A stretch of 64,000 nucleotides of DNA from NCBI GenBank assembly GCA_012955965.1, contig JABBZI010000011.1:62001-126000 (forward strand), written 5' to 3'. This stretch comes from Clostridioides difficile (GTDB lineage Bacteria > Bacillota > Clostridia > Peptostreptococcales > Peptostreptococcaceae). Within the stretch, counting starts at the first letter, position 1. Each line of letters starts with the position of its first letter. This document shows positions 16,849 to 26,281 of the stretch, in pieces. The notes beneath the pieces were generated by a model. That model saw only the letters and a program-made list of their open reading frames with translations. It was not told the origin of the DNA and made no database searches. Both the position numbers and the translations under genes were made by a program.

Positions 16849-18093
16849 ATGGAAAACAATTTAATTATAGCTAAAAGCAATAATACTAAATTATCTCAAA
16901 ATGAATTACTCAAAGTTAATTTACAGATAGGTGTAGATTTTACACTTTTATCAAAATCACTTAAAGCCTTTTACAAAAAAGAAAAAGATTTTTATTGCAT
17001 TGCTCTTGCGCCATGCAATGTATCTAATGAAAAAGCAGATAGAAAAATAAGCATCTCTGATATGATAAAAGAAATTAACAATTTAATAAAAAGTATAACT
17101 GATAAAAATGAACTTTTAAGCGAAGAACTCTTTATTAAAAATTTATCAGAATTTTATGACGTATCTTTAAATGATATTTATATAGAATTAAAACAAGCAT
17201 ATTTATATATTAAAAAAAATACAGCTGCTATTAGTATAGAAGACTCTATTGAATATGTATTTGATGTTGATATAAGCAATGAAACAAAAATAAAAGAAAA
17301 TCCATTAATTAATTTTAATTCGCTTTCTTTAGTAGTTTGGAGTGGTGAAACAAAAAATATTTTACAACAAATGAATATTTTAGACTTAGAAAATATTCAC
17401 TCTTATCCTATAGAAAACAATACAAATATAACTATCTATGAAAATGATAATTTTCAATCTGAGTTTGATAAAAAAAATGAAGATATGAAGGAAAACAATA
17501 TAAATATAATTGAACAAATGCTTATGCTTCCTGATGATTTAGACTATGATAAAGATGAAGTTGAAAATATGAAAAATAGGCTTGCAAATATAAACATTAA
17601 GTATTTACAAACACTCAAAGAAAAGGATATAAAAATAAAATTGATAAATTCAAACTTAACTGATGAATCAGAGTTTAAAGATTTAAAACATCAATTACCT
17701 CCATGTTGGGTAAGATCAGGCAAAACTTGGAAAGATGTACCTGGCATATATAGAAACAATTCTATAGTAGTTAAAATAGGCTATAGTAATCCTAGCTATG
17801 CAAATGTACATTCAGCTAAAAATTTAGAATTACATGAGACTGCACATGCTATAGATAAAAATGTTTTAAATAAAAAATCGAGTTCAGAAGAATTCATGGA
17901 AATATTTGCTCAAGAAAGATATAAACTTTACGACCCAAAACAAGTTGCACATGCCTACATTAGCAAGTTTATAGAAGAATTTTTTGCAGAATCATTCGTA
18001 CACTACTATCTCGATGAAGTTTCAAGAAATATATTAAAAGAAAATTGTCCTTTAACATATGATTTTCTTGAACAGCTTGAATTAGAGTATTAA
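16849..18093 (+). CDS. PPEP/anthrax-lethal-factor-like (ATLF domain) metalloprotein without signal peptide
   Basis: Putative zinc protein of 414 residues. The C-terminal 150 residues match the ATLF fold of the Pro-Pro endopeptidases: HETAH (H329, E330, H333) as zinc motif, Y370 and E381 in AYISKFIEEFFAESF as the tyrosine and third ligand. The N-terminal 200 residues are unlike anything I recognise and look mostly helical. Unlike the secreted PPEP-1 of C. difficile there is no signal peptide, so it should act inside the cell or spore. I start at 16849, where GGGGG lies 8 bases upstream; the ATG at 16843 is too close. I recall this locus being discussed as a PPEP-like protein (CD1597) with possible sporulation links, unverified here. 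Confidence 0.8.
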   Translation: MENNLIIAKSNNTKLSQNELLKVNLQIGVDFTLLSKSLKAFYKKEKDFYCIALAPCNVSNEKADRKISISDMIKEINNLIKSITDKNELLSEELFIKNLSEFYDVSLNDIYIELKQAYLYIKKNTAAISIEDSIEYVFDVDISNETKIKENPLINFNSLSLVVWSGETKNILQQMNILDLENIHSYPIENNTNITIYENDNFQSEFDKKNEDMKENNINIIEQMLMLPDDLDYDKDEVENMKNRLANINIKYLQTLKEKDIKIKLINSNLTDESEFKDLKHQLPPCWVRSGKTWKDVPGIYRNNSIVVKIGYSNPSYANVHSAKNLELHETAHAIDKNVLNKKSSSEEFMEIFAQERYKLYDPKQVAHAYISKFIEEFFAESFVHYYLDEVSRNILKENCPLTYDFLEQLELEY

Positions 18094-18290
18094 ATACTCT
18101 AACTTCCAATAATACATTTGACTATATTCTCTTTATCAATAATAACATAATGATACAATTTATATTTTTAATAAAGTGCTATCATTAAAAGATTCTTGTT
18201 ATTTATGTTATAATATTTATGGTGGCTATGTTTTAAAATAGTTTATGTAACCCATAATTTAAATAAATAATAGAAAAAGGATGAAGAGCT

Positions 18291-19160
18291 ATGAAGTTAA
18301 ATAGAAATGATAATTGTTGGTGTGGAAGTACTAAAAAATATAAAAAATGCCATATGGACATGGATAATAAAATAGATTCATTTGCAAGGTTAGGTCACAT
18401 TGTGCCAACTCATGATATTATAAAAAATCCAGTGCAAATTGAAGAAATAAAAAAAAGTGCAGTAATAAATACAAAGATTTTAGATTATATTTCAGATAAA
18501 ATTGAAATTGGAATGTCTACAGAAGATATAAATAAATTAGTCCATGACTTTACGCTACAAAATGGAGCTATTCCTGCTCCTTTAGACTATAATGGATTCC
18601 CTAAGAGTGTATGTACATCTATAAACAATGAAGTTTGTCATGGTATTCCTAGTAAAGATATTATCTTAAAAGATGGAGATATTATCAATGTAGATGTTTC
18701 TACTATTTTTAATGGATACTACTCAGATGCTTCAAGAATGTTTATGATAGGAAATGTTAATGAAAATGCAAGAAAATTAGTCGAGGTTACTAAAGAATGT
18801 ATTAAAAAAGGTCTTGAAGCTACTAAACCATGGGGATTCTTAGGTGACATAGGTGATGCTATCAACTCCTATGCTCAAAAAAATGGATACTCTGTTGTCA
18901 GAGAAATTGGTGGTCATGGAGTTGGATTAAGCTTCCATGAAGACCCCTTTGTAAGTTATGTATCTAAAAAAGGAACTGAAATGTTATTAGTTCCTGGAAT
19001 GATATTTACAATAGAACCAATGGTAAATGAAGGTACTCATGAGATTTTCGTTGATGAAGAAAATGATTGGACTATCTATACAGAAGATGGTAAATTATCT
19101 GCTCAATGGGAGTGTATGGTTTTAGTTACAGAAACAGGATTTGAAATCTTAACTGAATAA
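18291..19160 (+). CDS. map: Methionine aminopeptidase type I with N-terminal SEC-C zinc motif
   Basis: Removes the initiator methionine from new proteins. Residues 9-21 form a SEC-C motif (C9, C11, C20, H21 in CWCGSTKKYKKCH), a small zinc knuckle that may dock on the ribosome. The remaining 250 residues are the pita-bread peptidase, with metal ligands in INVDVSTIFNGYYSDASR (two Asp), GGHGVG (His), FTIEPMV (Glu) and QWECMVLV (Glu). The total of 289 residues is normal for the SEC-C form. C. difficile has another map gene in the ribosomal-protein region, as far as I know, so this is probably a second copy. It is a single gene, convergent with ferredoxin. Confidence 0.93.
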   Translation: MKLNRNDNCWCGSTKKYKKCHMDMDNKIDSFARLGHIVPTHDIIKNPVQIEEIKKSAVINTKILDYISDKIEIGMSTEDINKLVHDFTLQNGAIPAPLDYNGFPKSVCTSINNEVCHGIPSKDIILKDGDIINVDVSTIFNGYYSDASRMFMIGNVNENARKLVEVTKECIKKGLEATKPWGFLGDIGDAINSYAQKNGYSVVREIGGHGVGLSFHEDPFVSYVSKKGTEMLLVPGMIFTIEPMVNEGTHEIFVDEENDWTIYTEDGKLSAQWECMVLVTETGFEILTE

Positions 19161-19166
19161 AAGACA

Positions 19167-19208
19167 AATGCCTATAAAAATTGAAGATTCAATTTTTATA
19201 GGCATTTA
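19167..19208. terminator. Long perfect hairpin terminator between map and ferredoxin
   Basis: A perfect 20-bp inverted repeat (outer bases AAATGCCTAT / ATAGGCATTT) separated by only two bases. It sits between two convergent genes and probably serves both, although the T-runs are short. Confidence 0.75.
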
Positions 19209-19213
19209 CTTTA

Positions 19214-19402
19214 TTAATGCACGTCTATTGCATCAACTGGACAGCTTTCTCTAGCTTCTTTTGCTGATTCTTCAGCATCACTTGGTATTTCATCAACTAT
19301 AACATGTGATTTACCATCATCATTCATATCAAATACTTCTGGACATATCGATGGACATAATCCACAACCTATACAAGTATCTTGATTAACATCTGCTTTC
19401 AT
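19214..19402 (-). CDS. Single-cluster [4Fe-4S] ferredoxin
   Basis: Small 62-residue electron carrier. C10, C13 and C16 (CIGCGLC) plus C54 (SCPVDAI) can bind one [4Fe-4S] cluster. C20 is present, as in monocluster ferredoxins where it can form a disulfide, but a second full motif is absent. It is strongly acidic. The AGGAGG site lies just before the ATG. It is a single gene; its redox partner cannot be read from the context. Confidence 0.92.
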   Translation of the reverse strand: MKADVNQDTCIGCGLCPSICPEVFDMNDDGKSHVIVDEIPSDAEESAKEARESCPVDAIDVH

Positions 19403-19561
19403 AATAAAATCCTCCTAAACGCTACAAATTTAAAATCTTGTTTGTCAAAGATTGATGAACCAAAACTTTAACATTTAGTTCTTTTTTATTATGTCCTCAG
19501 ATTTGAAAAAAATACCTTTCAAAATAATTTTCATAAATTTTATTTTATAATCATACTAAAT

Positions 19562-20161
19562 CTATATATAATACACATTATCTAACTCATCATACTCATA
19601 GGATACTTCTTTCTTATTCTTTTTTACAGGTTCTAAATTTCTTATTTTTACTATTTTCGCTGGTATGCCAACAACGGTCGCTCCATTAGGCACATCCTTA
19701 ACAACAACTGAATTTGCACCAATCTTTGAATTGGAACCAACATTTAAAGGTCCTAGTATTTTTGTTCCCGCTCCAATCAATACATCATCACCAACAGTTG
19801 GATGTCTCTTTCCTGTATCCTTTCCTGTACCTCCTAAAGTAGCTCCTTGATATATTGTTACTCTATTACCTACTTCTGCTGTTTCTCCAATTACAACACC
19901 CATTCCATGGTCTATTAATATACCTTCTCCCATTTTAGCTCCAGGATGTATTTCTATACCAGTCATAAATCTGGATATCTGAGATATTAATCTTGCTGTA
20001 AAAAGCATCTTTTTCTTGTAAAGAGCATGAGCCATCCTATGCATTATCATTGCATGTACTGATGGATAAAGTAAAAAGACTTCTACTTTAGACCTAGCTG
20101 CTGGGTCATTTTTCATTATATATTCAATATCTTTATTTATTTTCTTAAACAAAGTATTCAC
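19562..20161 (-). CDS. cysE: Serine O-acetyltransferase
   Basis: Makes O-acetylserine from serine and acetyl-CoA, the substrate of CysK. 199 residues with the left-handed beta-helix hexapeptide repeats in the C-terminal half, and [13 protein letters not shown] holding the catalytic His. The N-terminal helical region is shorter than in E. coli CysE, as usual in Firmicutes. It starts 17 bp after cysK, so both form one operon read from the cysK promoter. Confidence 0.95.
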   Translation of the reverse strand: MNTLFKKINKDIEYIMKNDPAARSKVEVFLLYPSVHAMIMHRMAHALYKKKMLFTARLISQISRFMTGIEIHPGAKMGEGILIDHGMGVVIGETAEVGNRVTIYQGATLGGTGKDTGKRHPTVGDDVLIGAGTKILGPLNVGSNSKIGANSVVVKDVPNGATVVGIPAKIVKIRNLEPVKKNKKEVSYEYDELDNVYYI

Positions 20162-20178
20162 TCCCTCAAATAAATTTT

Positions 20179-21087
20179 TTAAAATAGTCCCATGGACATA
20201 TACTTATCTACTCCATCTGGAGCTACTGTTACTATCTTTTTATCTGGATATTTTTTAGCCATTTCTATAGCACCAAATATATTTGCTCCAGAAGATATCC
20301 CCACTAAAATCCCTTCTTTTGCTGCAAGTAATTTAACTGTGTCAAATGCATCTTCGTCATCTACTAGTATTACTTCATCAACTACACTAGAATCATAATT
20401 CTCAGGAACAAAATTAGCACCTATCCCTTGTATTTTGTGAGGTCCAGTTTTATTTTCTGATATAGCTGGAGATTTTTTTGGTTCAAGTGCGATTATTTTT
20501 ATATTTGGATTTTGTTCCTTTAAATATCTCGCAGTCCCTATTAAAGTACCACCTGTTCCAACTCCACATACGAATATATCTAAATCTTTAACATCATTCA
20601 TAATTTCAACTGCTGTTGTTTTATAATGTGCATTTGGATTATCTTTATTTTCAAATTGCTTTAAACTTTTATAGTTTGGATTTTCTCTTAAAAGCTCATT
20701 TGCTTTTTCTATGGAACCTGCCATTCCAGCTTTTCCATCTGTAAGTACTAAATTTGCTCCATAAGCCTTCATCAAATCTCTTCTCTCAACACTCATAGTC
20801 TCAGGCATTACTATTACTACTTCATATCCTTTTAATTTTCCTATCATAGATAATGCAATACCAGTATTTCCACTGGTTGCTTCGACTAATACATCTCCTT
20901 TTTTTAATTCTCCTCTTCTTTCTAATCCTTCTAACATTTCATAAACTGCTCTATCTTTTATACTTCCTGCTGGATTTACTTTTTCTAATTTTACATATAT
21001 GTTAGAACACCCGTTAGTACATCCTAAATTATTCAGCCTTACTATAGGTGTGTTTCCTATCAACTCTAATGCGCTATTATATAACAT
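20179..21087 (-). CDS. cysK: Cysteine synthase (O-acetylserine sulfhydrylase)
   Basis: PLP enzyme that makes cysteine from O-acetylserine and sulfide. 302 residues. The PLP lysine is K44 in [10 protein letters not shown]; the substrate loop is [10 protein letters not shown]; the phosphate loop is [20 protein letters not shown] lies near the end. First gene of cysK-cysE. Upstream are a consensus promoter and two like palindromes (21116-21165), so the operon is probably under a repressor that senses sulfur or cysteine supply. Confidence 0.95.
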   Translation of the reverse strand: MLYNSALELIGNTPIVRLNNLGCTNGCSNIYVKLEKVNPAGSIKDRAVYEMLEGLERRGELKKGDVLVEATSGNTGIALSMIGKLKGYEVVIVMPETMSVERRDLMKAYGANLVLTDGKAGMAGSIEKANELLRENPNYKSLKQFENKDNPNAHYKTTAVEIMNDVKDLDIFVCGVGTGGTLIGTARYLKEQNPNIKIIALEPKKSPAISENKTGPHKIQGIGANFVPENYDSSVVDEVILVDDEDAFDTVKLLAAKEGILVGISSGANIFGAIEMAKKYPDKKIVTVAPDGVDKYMSMGLF

Positions 21088-21115
21088 ACTACTTCCTCCT
21101 ATATGTCTAAATCTA

Positions 21116-21130
21116 TTATCAAATTGATAA
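21116..21130. promoter_or_regulatory. Operator-like palindrome 1 at the cysK promoter
   Basis: TTATCA-N3-TGATAA, a perfect 15-bp palindrome 28 bp upstream of the cysK start and just downstream of the expected transcription start. Same arms and spacing as palindrome 2, whose centre is 34 bp away. Confidence 0.7.
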
Positions 21131-21140
21131 CGATAAATAT

Positions 21141-21169
21141 ATTATAGTATTATCATTTTGATAATGCAA
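21141..21169 (-). promoter_or_regulatory. cysK promoter with operator-like palindrome 2 in the spacer
   Basis: On the minus strand TTGCAT (21164-21169), 17-bp spacer, TATAAT (21141-21146). The spacer carries ATTATCA-N3-TGATAAT (21149-21165). A regulator bound to both palindromes would block polymerase. A dimeric Rrf2-type (CymR-like) repressor would suit this geometry, but the sequence is not the Bacillus CymR box I remember. Confidence 0.75.
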
Positions 21170-21229
21170 CCTTTTTTTGGATTTTATATCTACAATCGTT
21201 TTATTCCAAATTTTAGTAATATTCAAACA

Positions 21230-21264
21230 AAAAAAGTGAAAATCATTATCGATTTTCACCTTTT
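21230..21264 (-). terminator. Terminator of the kdp operon
   Basis: Stem GGTGAAAATCG / (C)GATTTTCACTT with T-run on the minus strand, about 60 bp past the kdpC stop. It also separates kdp from the cysK promoter. Confidence 0.85.
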
Positions 21265-21324
21265 AAATACAATGTTTTAAACTAAGCCATACACGATACT
21301 TTGCTATAAAAACTCTACAAAATA

Positions 21325-21951
21325 CTATATAAGACCTAATGTTTTTGCAACCTCTACATTAACCTTTAATACATTTACTCTGTCTTCTCCTAATACTCCA
21401 AATAGTTTTTTGGAAGTATTATCGTCTACAATTTTTTGTAATTTACTTTCTGATATCCCTGATGCTTTTGCTACAGCAGGTATCTGCACCTTTGCAGAGG
21501 CTGGACTTACATTAGGGTCAAGTCCTGAACCTGATGCTGTAAGTAAGTCTGTTGGTATATCTTCTTTTTTAATAGTTGGATTGTCCTTCAAAAACTTTTC
21601 TATATCTTTTTGTACTCTATCATGAAGTTCTGGATTTGTTGCTCCATAATTAAAAGAGCCTGATGAAACACCTCCATAGGATGTATTTCCATCTTTATCT
21701 GGTTTCAAATCTTCTTTTGTATAAGTATTATAGTTTATTGATGATACTCTTCCTTTAAAAAATCTAGCATCTGTAAAGTTTTGACCAATAAGTTCTGAAC
21801 CTACTTTTACACCATTTACTTCTATCATACTTCCATTAGCTTTATCTCTAAATGCAACTTGACTTATGCCTGTCAAAGCAAGTGGATATACAAGTCCACA
21901 AACAACTAACAATACAAGACTTACAAGCAATGCTGGTTTTAATGTTTTCAT
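21325..21951 (-). CDS. kdpC: Potassium-transporting ATPase subunit C
   Basis: Small single-span subunit of the Kdp high-affinity potassium pump, thought to raise the ATP affinity of KdpB. 208 residues from the ATG at 21951, chosen because GGAGG lies 8 bases upstream; an ATG at 21966 is part of that very sequence and lacks its own site. One membrane segment (about 8-28), then the periplasm-facing domain with FKGRVSSINYN, ASGSGLDPNVSPASA and LFGVLGEDRVNVL, all conserved in KdpC. Last gene of the kdp operon. Confidence 0.95.
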   Translation of the reverse strand: MKTLKPALLVSLVLLVVCGLVYPLALTGISQVAFRDKANGSMIEVNGVKVGSELIGQNFTDARFFKGRVSSINYNTYTKEDLKPDKDGNTSYGGVSSGSFNYGATNPELHDRVQKDIEKFLKDNPTIKKEDIPTDLLTASGSGLDPNVSPASAKVQIPAVAKASGISESKLQKIVDDNTSKKLFGVLGEDRVNVLKVNVEVAKTLGLI

Positions 21952-21969
21952 TTTTATATCCTCCATTTG

Positions 21970-24027
21970 TTAACCTAAATTAAGAACCATTACTAAAGGT
22001 GTAATTAATAAATCAATTAATTTTATTCCTAAAAATGGCACTATAACTCCACCAAGACCAAAGATAATCATATTTCTCATTAACATAGCTTGTGACTTCA
22101 TAGGTCTATATTTTACCCCTTTCATTGCAAGAGGTATTAAACAAGGGATAATTATAGCATTAAATATTAAAGCTGATAATATCGCACTAAATGATGTAGA
22201 AAGTTTCATTATATTTAATATCTCCATTTGAGGTATTGCAAGAGTAAATATAGCTGGTATAATTGCAAAATATTTTGCAACATCGTTTGCTATACTAAAA
22301 GTTGTCAAAGCTCCACGAGTTATCAAAAGTTGTTTTCCTATTTCAACAACTTCTAATATCTTAGTTGGGTCTGAATCTAAATCCACCATATTTGCTGCTT
22401 CTTTTGCGGATGTTGTACCACTATTCATAGCAAGACCTACATCTGCTTGAGCAAGTGCAGGAGCATCATTTGTTCCATCACCCGTCATAGCTACTATTTT
22501 GCCTTCTAATTGTTCTTTCTTTATAGCATCTATTTTATCTTCTGGTTTACATTCTGCAATAAATCCATCTACTCCAGCTTCTCTTGCAATTGTAGCTGCT
22601 GTTAGGGGATTATCTCCTGTACACATTATTGTTTTTATTCCTATCTCACGAAGTCTAGCAAATCTTTCTACAAGCCCTGATTTAACAGTATCCTTTAAGT
22701 AAATAATTCCATATATCTCATTATCTACACATACTACTAAAGGTGTTCCTCCTAATTTAGCTACTCTGTTTACATTTTCTTCCAAATCTTCTGGTACTAC
22801 CCCATCAAATTCTTTTATTCGTTTTATTATACTATCATAAGCACCTTTTCTTATAGCTCTGCCATCAGCTAAATTAATTCCACTCATTCTAGTCTGTGCA
22901 GAAAATTCTATAAATTCAGCTTCATTCGCCTCTTTTGTTTTACCTGTTGAGCCCAATTTCACACCTAAATCAACTATAGACTTTCCTTCTGGTGTATCAT
23001 CTTTTAATGAACACATAACAGAATAATTTATTAAGTCTTTTGAATCTGCATTTCCAACTGCTATAAATTCTGACGCAAGTCTATTTCCATAAGTAATGGT
23101 ACCTGTCTTATCTAAAATCATAGTATCAACATCACCACAAGCTTCTACTGCTTTTCCTGACATTGCAATTACATTGAATCTAGTTACTCTATCCATACCT
23201 GCAATACCAATGGCTGACAATAATCCACCTATAGTAGTTGGTATTAAGCAAACCAAAAGTGCTATCATAGTAGAAATTGGAATCTTTACTCCTGCATAAT
23301 TTGCCATTGGATAAAGAGAAATTAAAACAACCATAAATATAAGTGTTAACCCTACTAACAAGGTATTTAAGGCAATCTCATTTGGTGTTTTTTGTCTTGA
23401 AGCACCTTCCACAAGAGCTATCATTTTATCTAAGAATGATTCTCCTGGTTTTGTTGTTATTTTTATTTTTAACCAGTCACTTACAACTGTAGTACCCCCT
23501 GTAACAGAAGCAAAGTCTCCACCAGATTCCCTCATAACAGGTGCGGATTCTCCAGTTATTGCTGATTCATCCACAGAAGCTATTCCTTCTATAACTTCTC
23601 CATCATTTGGAATAACTTCTCCTGCATTTACCAAAACAATATCGCCAAGTTTTAATTCACTTGCACTTATCATTTTTTCATTTCCTAGCTTATCTAAAAC
23701 CCTTGCTACTGTGTCTTTTCTAGTTTTCTTCAATGTATCTGCTTGGGCTTTTCCTCTACCTTCAGCTACAGCTTCAGCAAAATTAGCAAAAAGAACCGTT
23801 ATAAATAATATCATTGTCACAATCCCATTATATGCTCTTAAATTATTACCTTCATCTCCAAATAAACTAGGCATTATTGTAAGTATCAATGTTACTATAA
23901 ATCCAATCTCTACAACAAACATAACTGGATTTTTCATCATATATTTAGGATTTAACTTTTTAAAAGCTTCTATAATGGAAGTTTTGAATATATCTTTTGT
24001 AATAAACTTTGTTTTTTTAGTTTCCAT
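21970..24027 (-). CDS. kdpB: Potassium-transporting ATPase ATP-binding subunit B
   Basis: P-type ATPase that drives KdpA. 685 residues. Motifs in order: actuator loop TGES (158-161), [10 protein letters not shown] (membrane helix), phosphorylated D306 in [15 protein letters not shown] nucleotide region, and [18 protein letters not shown] hinge. The pump works at very low external potassium. It lies 24 bp after the kdpA stop. No kdpDE sensor genes are within this window. Confidence 0.97.
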   Translation of the reverse strand: METKKTKFITKDIFKTSIIEAFKKLNPKYMMKNPVMFVVEIGFIVTLILTIMPSLFGDEGNNLRAYNGIVTMILFITVLFANFAEAVAEGRGKAQADTLKKTRKDTVARVLDKLGNEKMISASELKLGDIVLVNAGEVIPNDGEVIEGIASVDESAITGESAPVMRESGGDFASVTGGTTVVSDWLKIKITTKPGESFLDKMIALVEGASRQKTPNEIALNTLLVGLTLIFMVVLISLYPMANYAGVKIPISTMIALLVCLIPTTIGGLLSAIGIAGMDRVTRFNVIAMSGKAVEACGDVDTMILDKTGTITYGNRLASEFIAVGNADSKDLINYSVMCSLKDDTPEGKSIVDLGVKLGSTGKTKEANEAEFIEFSAQTRMSGINLADGRAIRKGAYDSIIKRIKEFDGVVPEDLEENVNRVAKLGGTPLVVCVDNEIYGIIYLKDTVKSGLVERFARLREIGIKTIMCTGDNPLTAATIAREAGVDGFIAECKPEDKIDAIKKEQLEGKIVAMTGDGTNDAPALAQADVGLAMNSGTTSAKEAANMVDLDSDPTKILEVVEIGKQLLITRGALTTFSIANDVAKYFAIIPAIFTLAIPQMEILNIMKLSTSFSAILSALIFNAIIIPCLIPLAMKGVKYRPMKSQAMLMRNMIIFGLGGVIVPFLGIKLIDLLITPLVMVLNLG

Positions 24028-24051
24028 AAAACTTTACTCCCTCCCAATTTT

Positions 24052-25728
24052 TTAGTGCCATAACACTAGATGCTCTGAAATAGGTCCAAGCGCTAAGGCT
24101 GGGAAAAATGTTAAAGCACCAACAATTAAAACAACCAGTACTAAAATTATTGTAAATGTGAAATTATCTGTTCTAAGTGTTCCTATACTTTCACTTACAG
24201 CTTTTTTAGATGCCAATAAACTTGATATTGCAAGTAGTATTATAATAGATACATATCTTCCAAAGAACATAACTATGCCTGTTGTTATATTCCAAAACAT
24301 AGTATTATCTCCTAGACCTTCAAATCCTGAACCATTATTAGCTGCTGAGGATGCAAATTCATATAATACTTGTGATAATCCATGGAATCCAGGATTTGAA
24401 ATTCCTTCAAGCCCTGCTGGTACTGCAACTGAAAGACCAGAGAACATAAGTATCAAAAGTGGATGTAATATAATAAGTAAAGCAATAAGCTTCATTTCTT
24501 TTCCTTCTATTTTCTTAGTCAAAAACTCTGGTGTTCTTCCTACCATCAATCCACATAAAAATACTGCTATTATAGCGTACATCAACATATTCATAAGACC
24601 TACGCCTTTACCACCAAACACGACATTTAACATCATATTCAAAAGTGGTACTAAACCTCCTAAAGGAGTTAAGGTATCATGCATATTATTAACTGTACCT
24701 GTTGTAAATGAAGTAGTTACTGTTGTAAATAATGCGGACTGTGCTATACCAAATCTAACTTCCTTACCTTCCATACTTCCCATACTTTGACTAAGTCCTA
24801 ATTGTGACAAAATAGGATTTCCTGCACTCTCTGCTTTAAAACAAACCATTAGACCTATTAAAAATATGATTGACATTGCACCAAACACAACCCAACCTTG
24901 TTTTTTATTTTTTATCATATGCCCAAATGCAACAACACAAGCTCCTGGTAATATCATCATAGACAGCATTTCTACTATATTTGATATAATAGTAGGGTTT
25001 TCAAATGGGTGTGATGAATTTGAACCAAAAAATCCACCACCATTTGTTCCTAAATGTTTGATTGATTCAAGAGCTGCTACAGGCCCTCTAGCTATATCTT
25101 GAAGCTTTCCTTCTATAGTAGTCACTGTTTCTGTTCCAGCAAAAGTTTGCGATACTCCTTGTGTAACTAATATAATTCCAACAATTAAAGCTCCTGGTAA
25201 AAGTACTCTTGTTGTTATTCTAATTAAATCTACATAAAAATTTCCCAATGTTTTCTTTTTACCAACCAAACCTCTTACAAATGCCATAGCAGCTGAATAT
25301 CCTGTTGCTGCTGATGTAAACATCATGTATATTATCACTGTCATCTGACTAAAGTATGAAAGCCCTGATTCTCCTGAATAATGTTGAAGGTTTGTATTTG
25401 TCATAAAACTTATTATTGTATTGAATGATAAACCTTGCTCCATACCTTTAATTCCACTTGGATTAAAGATATGCATACTTTGAGTTCTAAGTATGATGTA
25501 TCCTATAAATACCATAGCTGCATTTGTAAATACTAAAGCTAAAGCATACTGTTTCCAGTTCATTTCTTTTTTCTTATCTATACTACATACCTTATATATA
25601 CAATTGTCTACTTTATCAAATAGTCTATCTCCAAATGTTTTTTGATTAGTAGCTATATGATATAGATACTTGCCCATAGGTATTACTAAAATCATAAAAA
25701 TCGCTAACACTATTACTATCTGCACCAT
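24052..25728 (-). CDS. kdpA: Potassium-transporting ATPase subunit A
   Basis: Channel-like membrane subunit that binds potassium. About 558 residues and ten membrane segments. Selectivity-filter-like loops are visible, for example TNTNLQHYSGESGLSY, LGTNGGGFFGSNSSHPFENP, TTSFTTGTVNNMHD and SSAANNGSGFEGL. I begin at the ATG at 25728, ten bases after GGGGGG; an upstream TTG in frame at 25746 lies before that site. Follows kdpF in the operon. Confidence 0.97.
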   Translation of the reverse strand: MVQIVIVLAIFMILVIPMGKYLYHIATNQKTFGDRLFDKVDNCIYKVCSIDKKKEMNWKQYALALVFTNAAMVFIGYIILRTQSMHIFNPSGIKGMEQGLSFNTIISFMTNTNLQHYSGESGLSYFSQMTVIIYMMFTSAATGYSAAMAFVRGLVGKKKTLGNFYVDLIRITTRVLLPGALIVGIILVTQGVSQTFAGTETVTTIEGKLQDIARGPVAALESIKHLGTNGGGFFGSNSSHPFENPTIISNIVEMLSMMILPGACVVAFGHMIKNKKQGWVVFGAMSIIFLIGLMVCFKAESAGNPILSQLGLSQSMGSMEGKEVRFGIAQSALFTTVTTSFTTGTVNNMHDTLTPLGGLVPLLNMMLNVVFGGKGVGLMNMLMYAIIAVFLCGLMVGRTPEFLTKKIEGKEMKLIALLIILHPLLILMFSGLSVAVPAGLEGISNPGFHGLSQVLYEFASSAANNGSGFEGLGDNTMFWNITTGIVMFFGRYVSIIILLAISSLLASKKAVSESIGTLRTDNFTFTIILVLVVLIVGALTFFPALALGPISEHLVLWH

Positions 25729-25775
25729 AAAAATTGTTCCCCCCAATTCAACTTACTTATTAGCCTTTATACTGT

Positions 25776-25853
25776 TTAAAATTTTTCAGGATTAATAAGC
25801 GCATACACCAAATATATTATTAACATTATAATTACAACTGCCAGAAACCACAT
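25776..25853 (-). CDS. kdpF: KdpF, small stabilising subunit of the Kdp pump
   Basis: A 25-residue single-span peptide with sequence MWFLAVVIIMLIIYLVYAL followed by INPEKF. The end YLVYALINPEKF is the hallmark of KdpF. GGAGG lies 9 bases upstream of the ATG. In E. coli KdpF stabilises the KdpABC complex within the lipid bilayer. It is too short for standard gene callers and is easily missed. Confidence 0.93.
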   Translation of the reverse strand: MWFLAVVIIMLIIYLVYALINPEKF

Positions 25854-25876
25854 AGGTAATCCCTCCATACATTACA

Positions 25877-25972
25877 TTATTTTTTTTCCGTTTGTTTCCC
25901 ACACCATTCAGCAAGCAACTTCATGGAAATAAATCCTATGAGTAACAATGCTATCATAACTATATCCAACAT
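25877..25972 (-). CDS. 31-residue membrane peptide preceding kdpF
   Basis: Reading frame of 31 codons with a strong GGAGGAGTC site before the ATG. The product starts MLDIVMIALLLIGFISMKLL and ends in AEWCGKQTEKK: one membrane helix then a short charged tail. It is first in the kdp operon, 23 bp before kdpF. Similar mini-genes before kdpF exist in other Firmicutes as far as I recall, without known function. A second small partner of the Kdp pump is the simplest idea. Confidence 0.75.
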   Translation of the reverse strand: MLDIVMIALLLIGFISMKLLAEWCGKQTEKK

Positions 25973-26229
25973 TTTGACTCCTCCATTTAATTTAATTTCT
26001 TTTACAAATATTAGCTTTGTATTGCTACTTCATTTATCTTATCATTTTAAGTATAAAGATAGGATTAAGAAACATCTGTTACTGATTAGTATTTCATAAA
26101 TATAAAAAATTAGTTTTTAAAATATACATCTAGCAATCGTATTCCTAGCAATTCCAATACAATCCCCTATATCAACCTTATAAAAATCCAGATAAAAAAG
26201 TATATCTTTATAAATATGTGTACACAAAA
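25973..26229 (-). promoter_or_regulatory. kdp upstream region with two direct repeats
   Basis: About 255 bases between the YitT terminator and the kdp operon. On the plus strand CTAGCAAT occurs at 26130-26137 and 26145-26152, a 15-bp period that could be a tandem activator site such as a KdpE site. I see no clear consensus promoter and none of the core motifs of the c-di-AMP (ydaO) riboswitch. Confidence 0.35.
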
Positions 26230-26253
26230 AAAGATGGCAAATTTGCCATCTTT
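26224..26253 (-). terminator. Terminator of the YitT-family gene
   Basis: A perfect 24-bp palindrome (26230-26253, outer arms AAAGATGGC / GCCATCTTT) followed on the minus strand by seven T, 28 bp past the stop codon of the YitT gene. Confidence 0.9.
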
Positions 26254-26281
26254 AATAAAAGATAATGTTATTTAATTTATA

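Noticed and set aside
20179-20398. S-box or other known riboswitch in the cysK region
   Set aside because: Only the promoter and two palindromes lie upstream of cysK; no leader hairpin precedes the gene.
24158-24790. Long plus-strand open frame inside kdpA (also similar ones inside thiM, hisD and kdpB)
   Set aside because: They are opposite-strand shadows of well-supported genes, have no ribosome site and show no recognisable protein.
25973-26229. A c-di-AMP (ydaO) riboswitch upstream of kdp
   Set aside because: I looked for the conserved ydaO core segments on the minus strand and found none.
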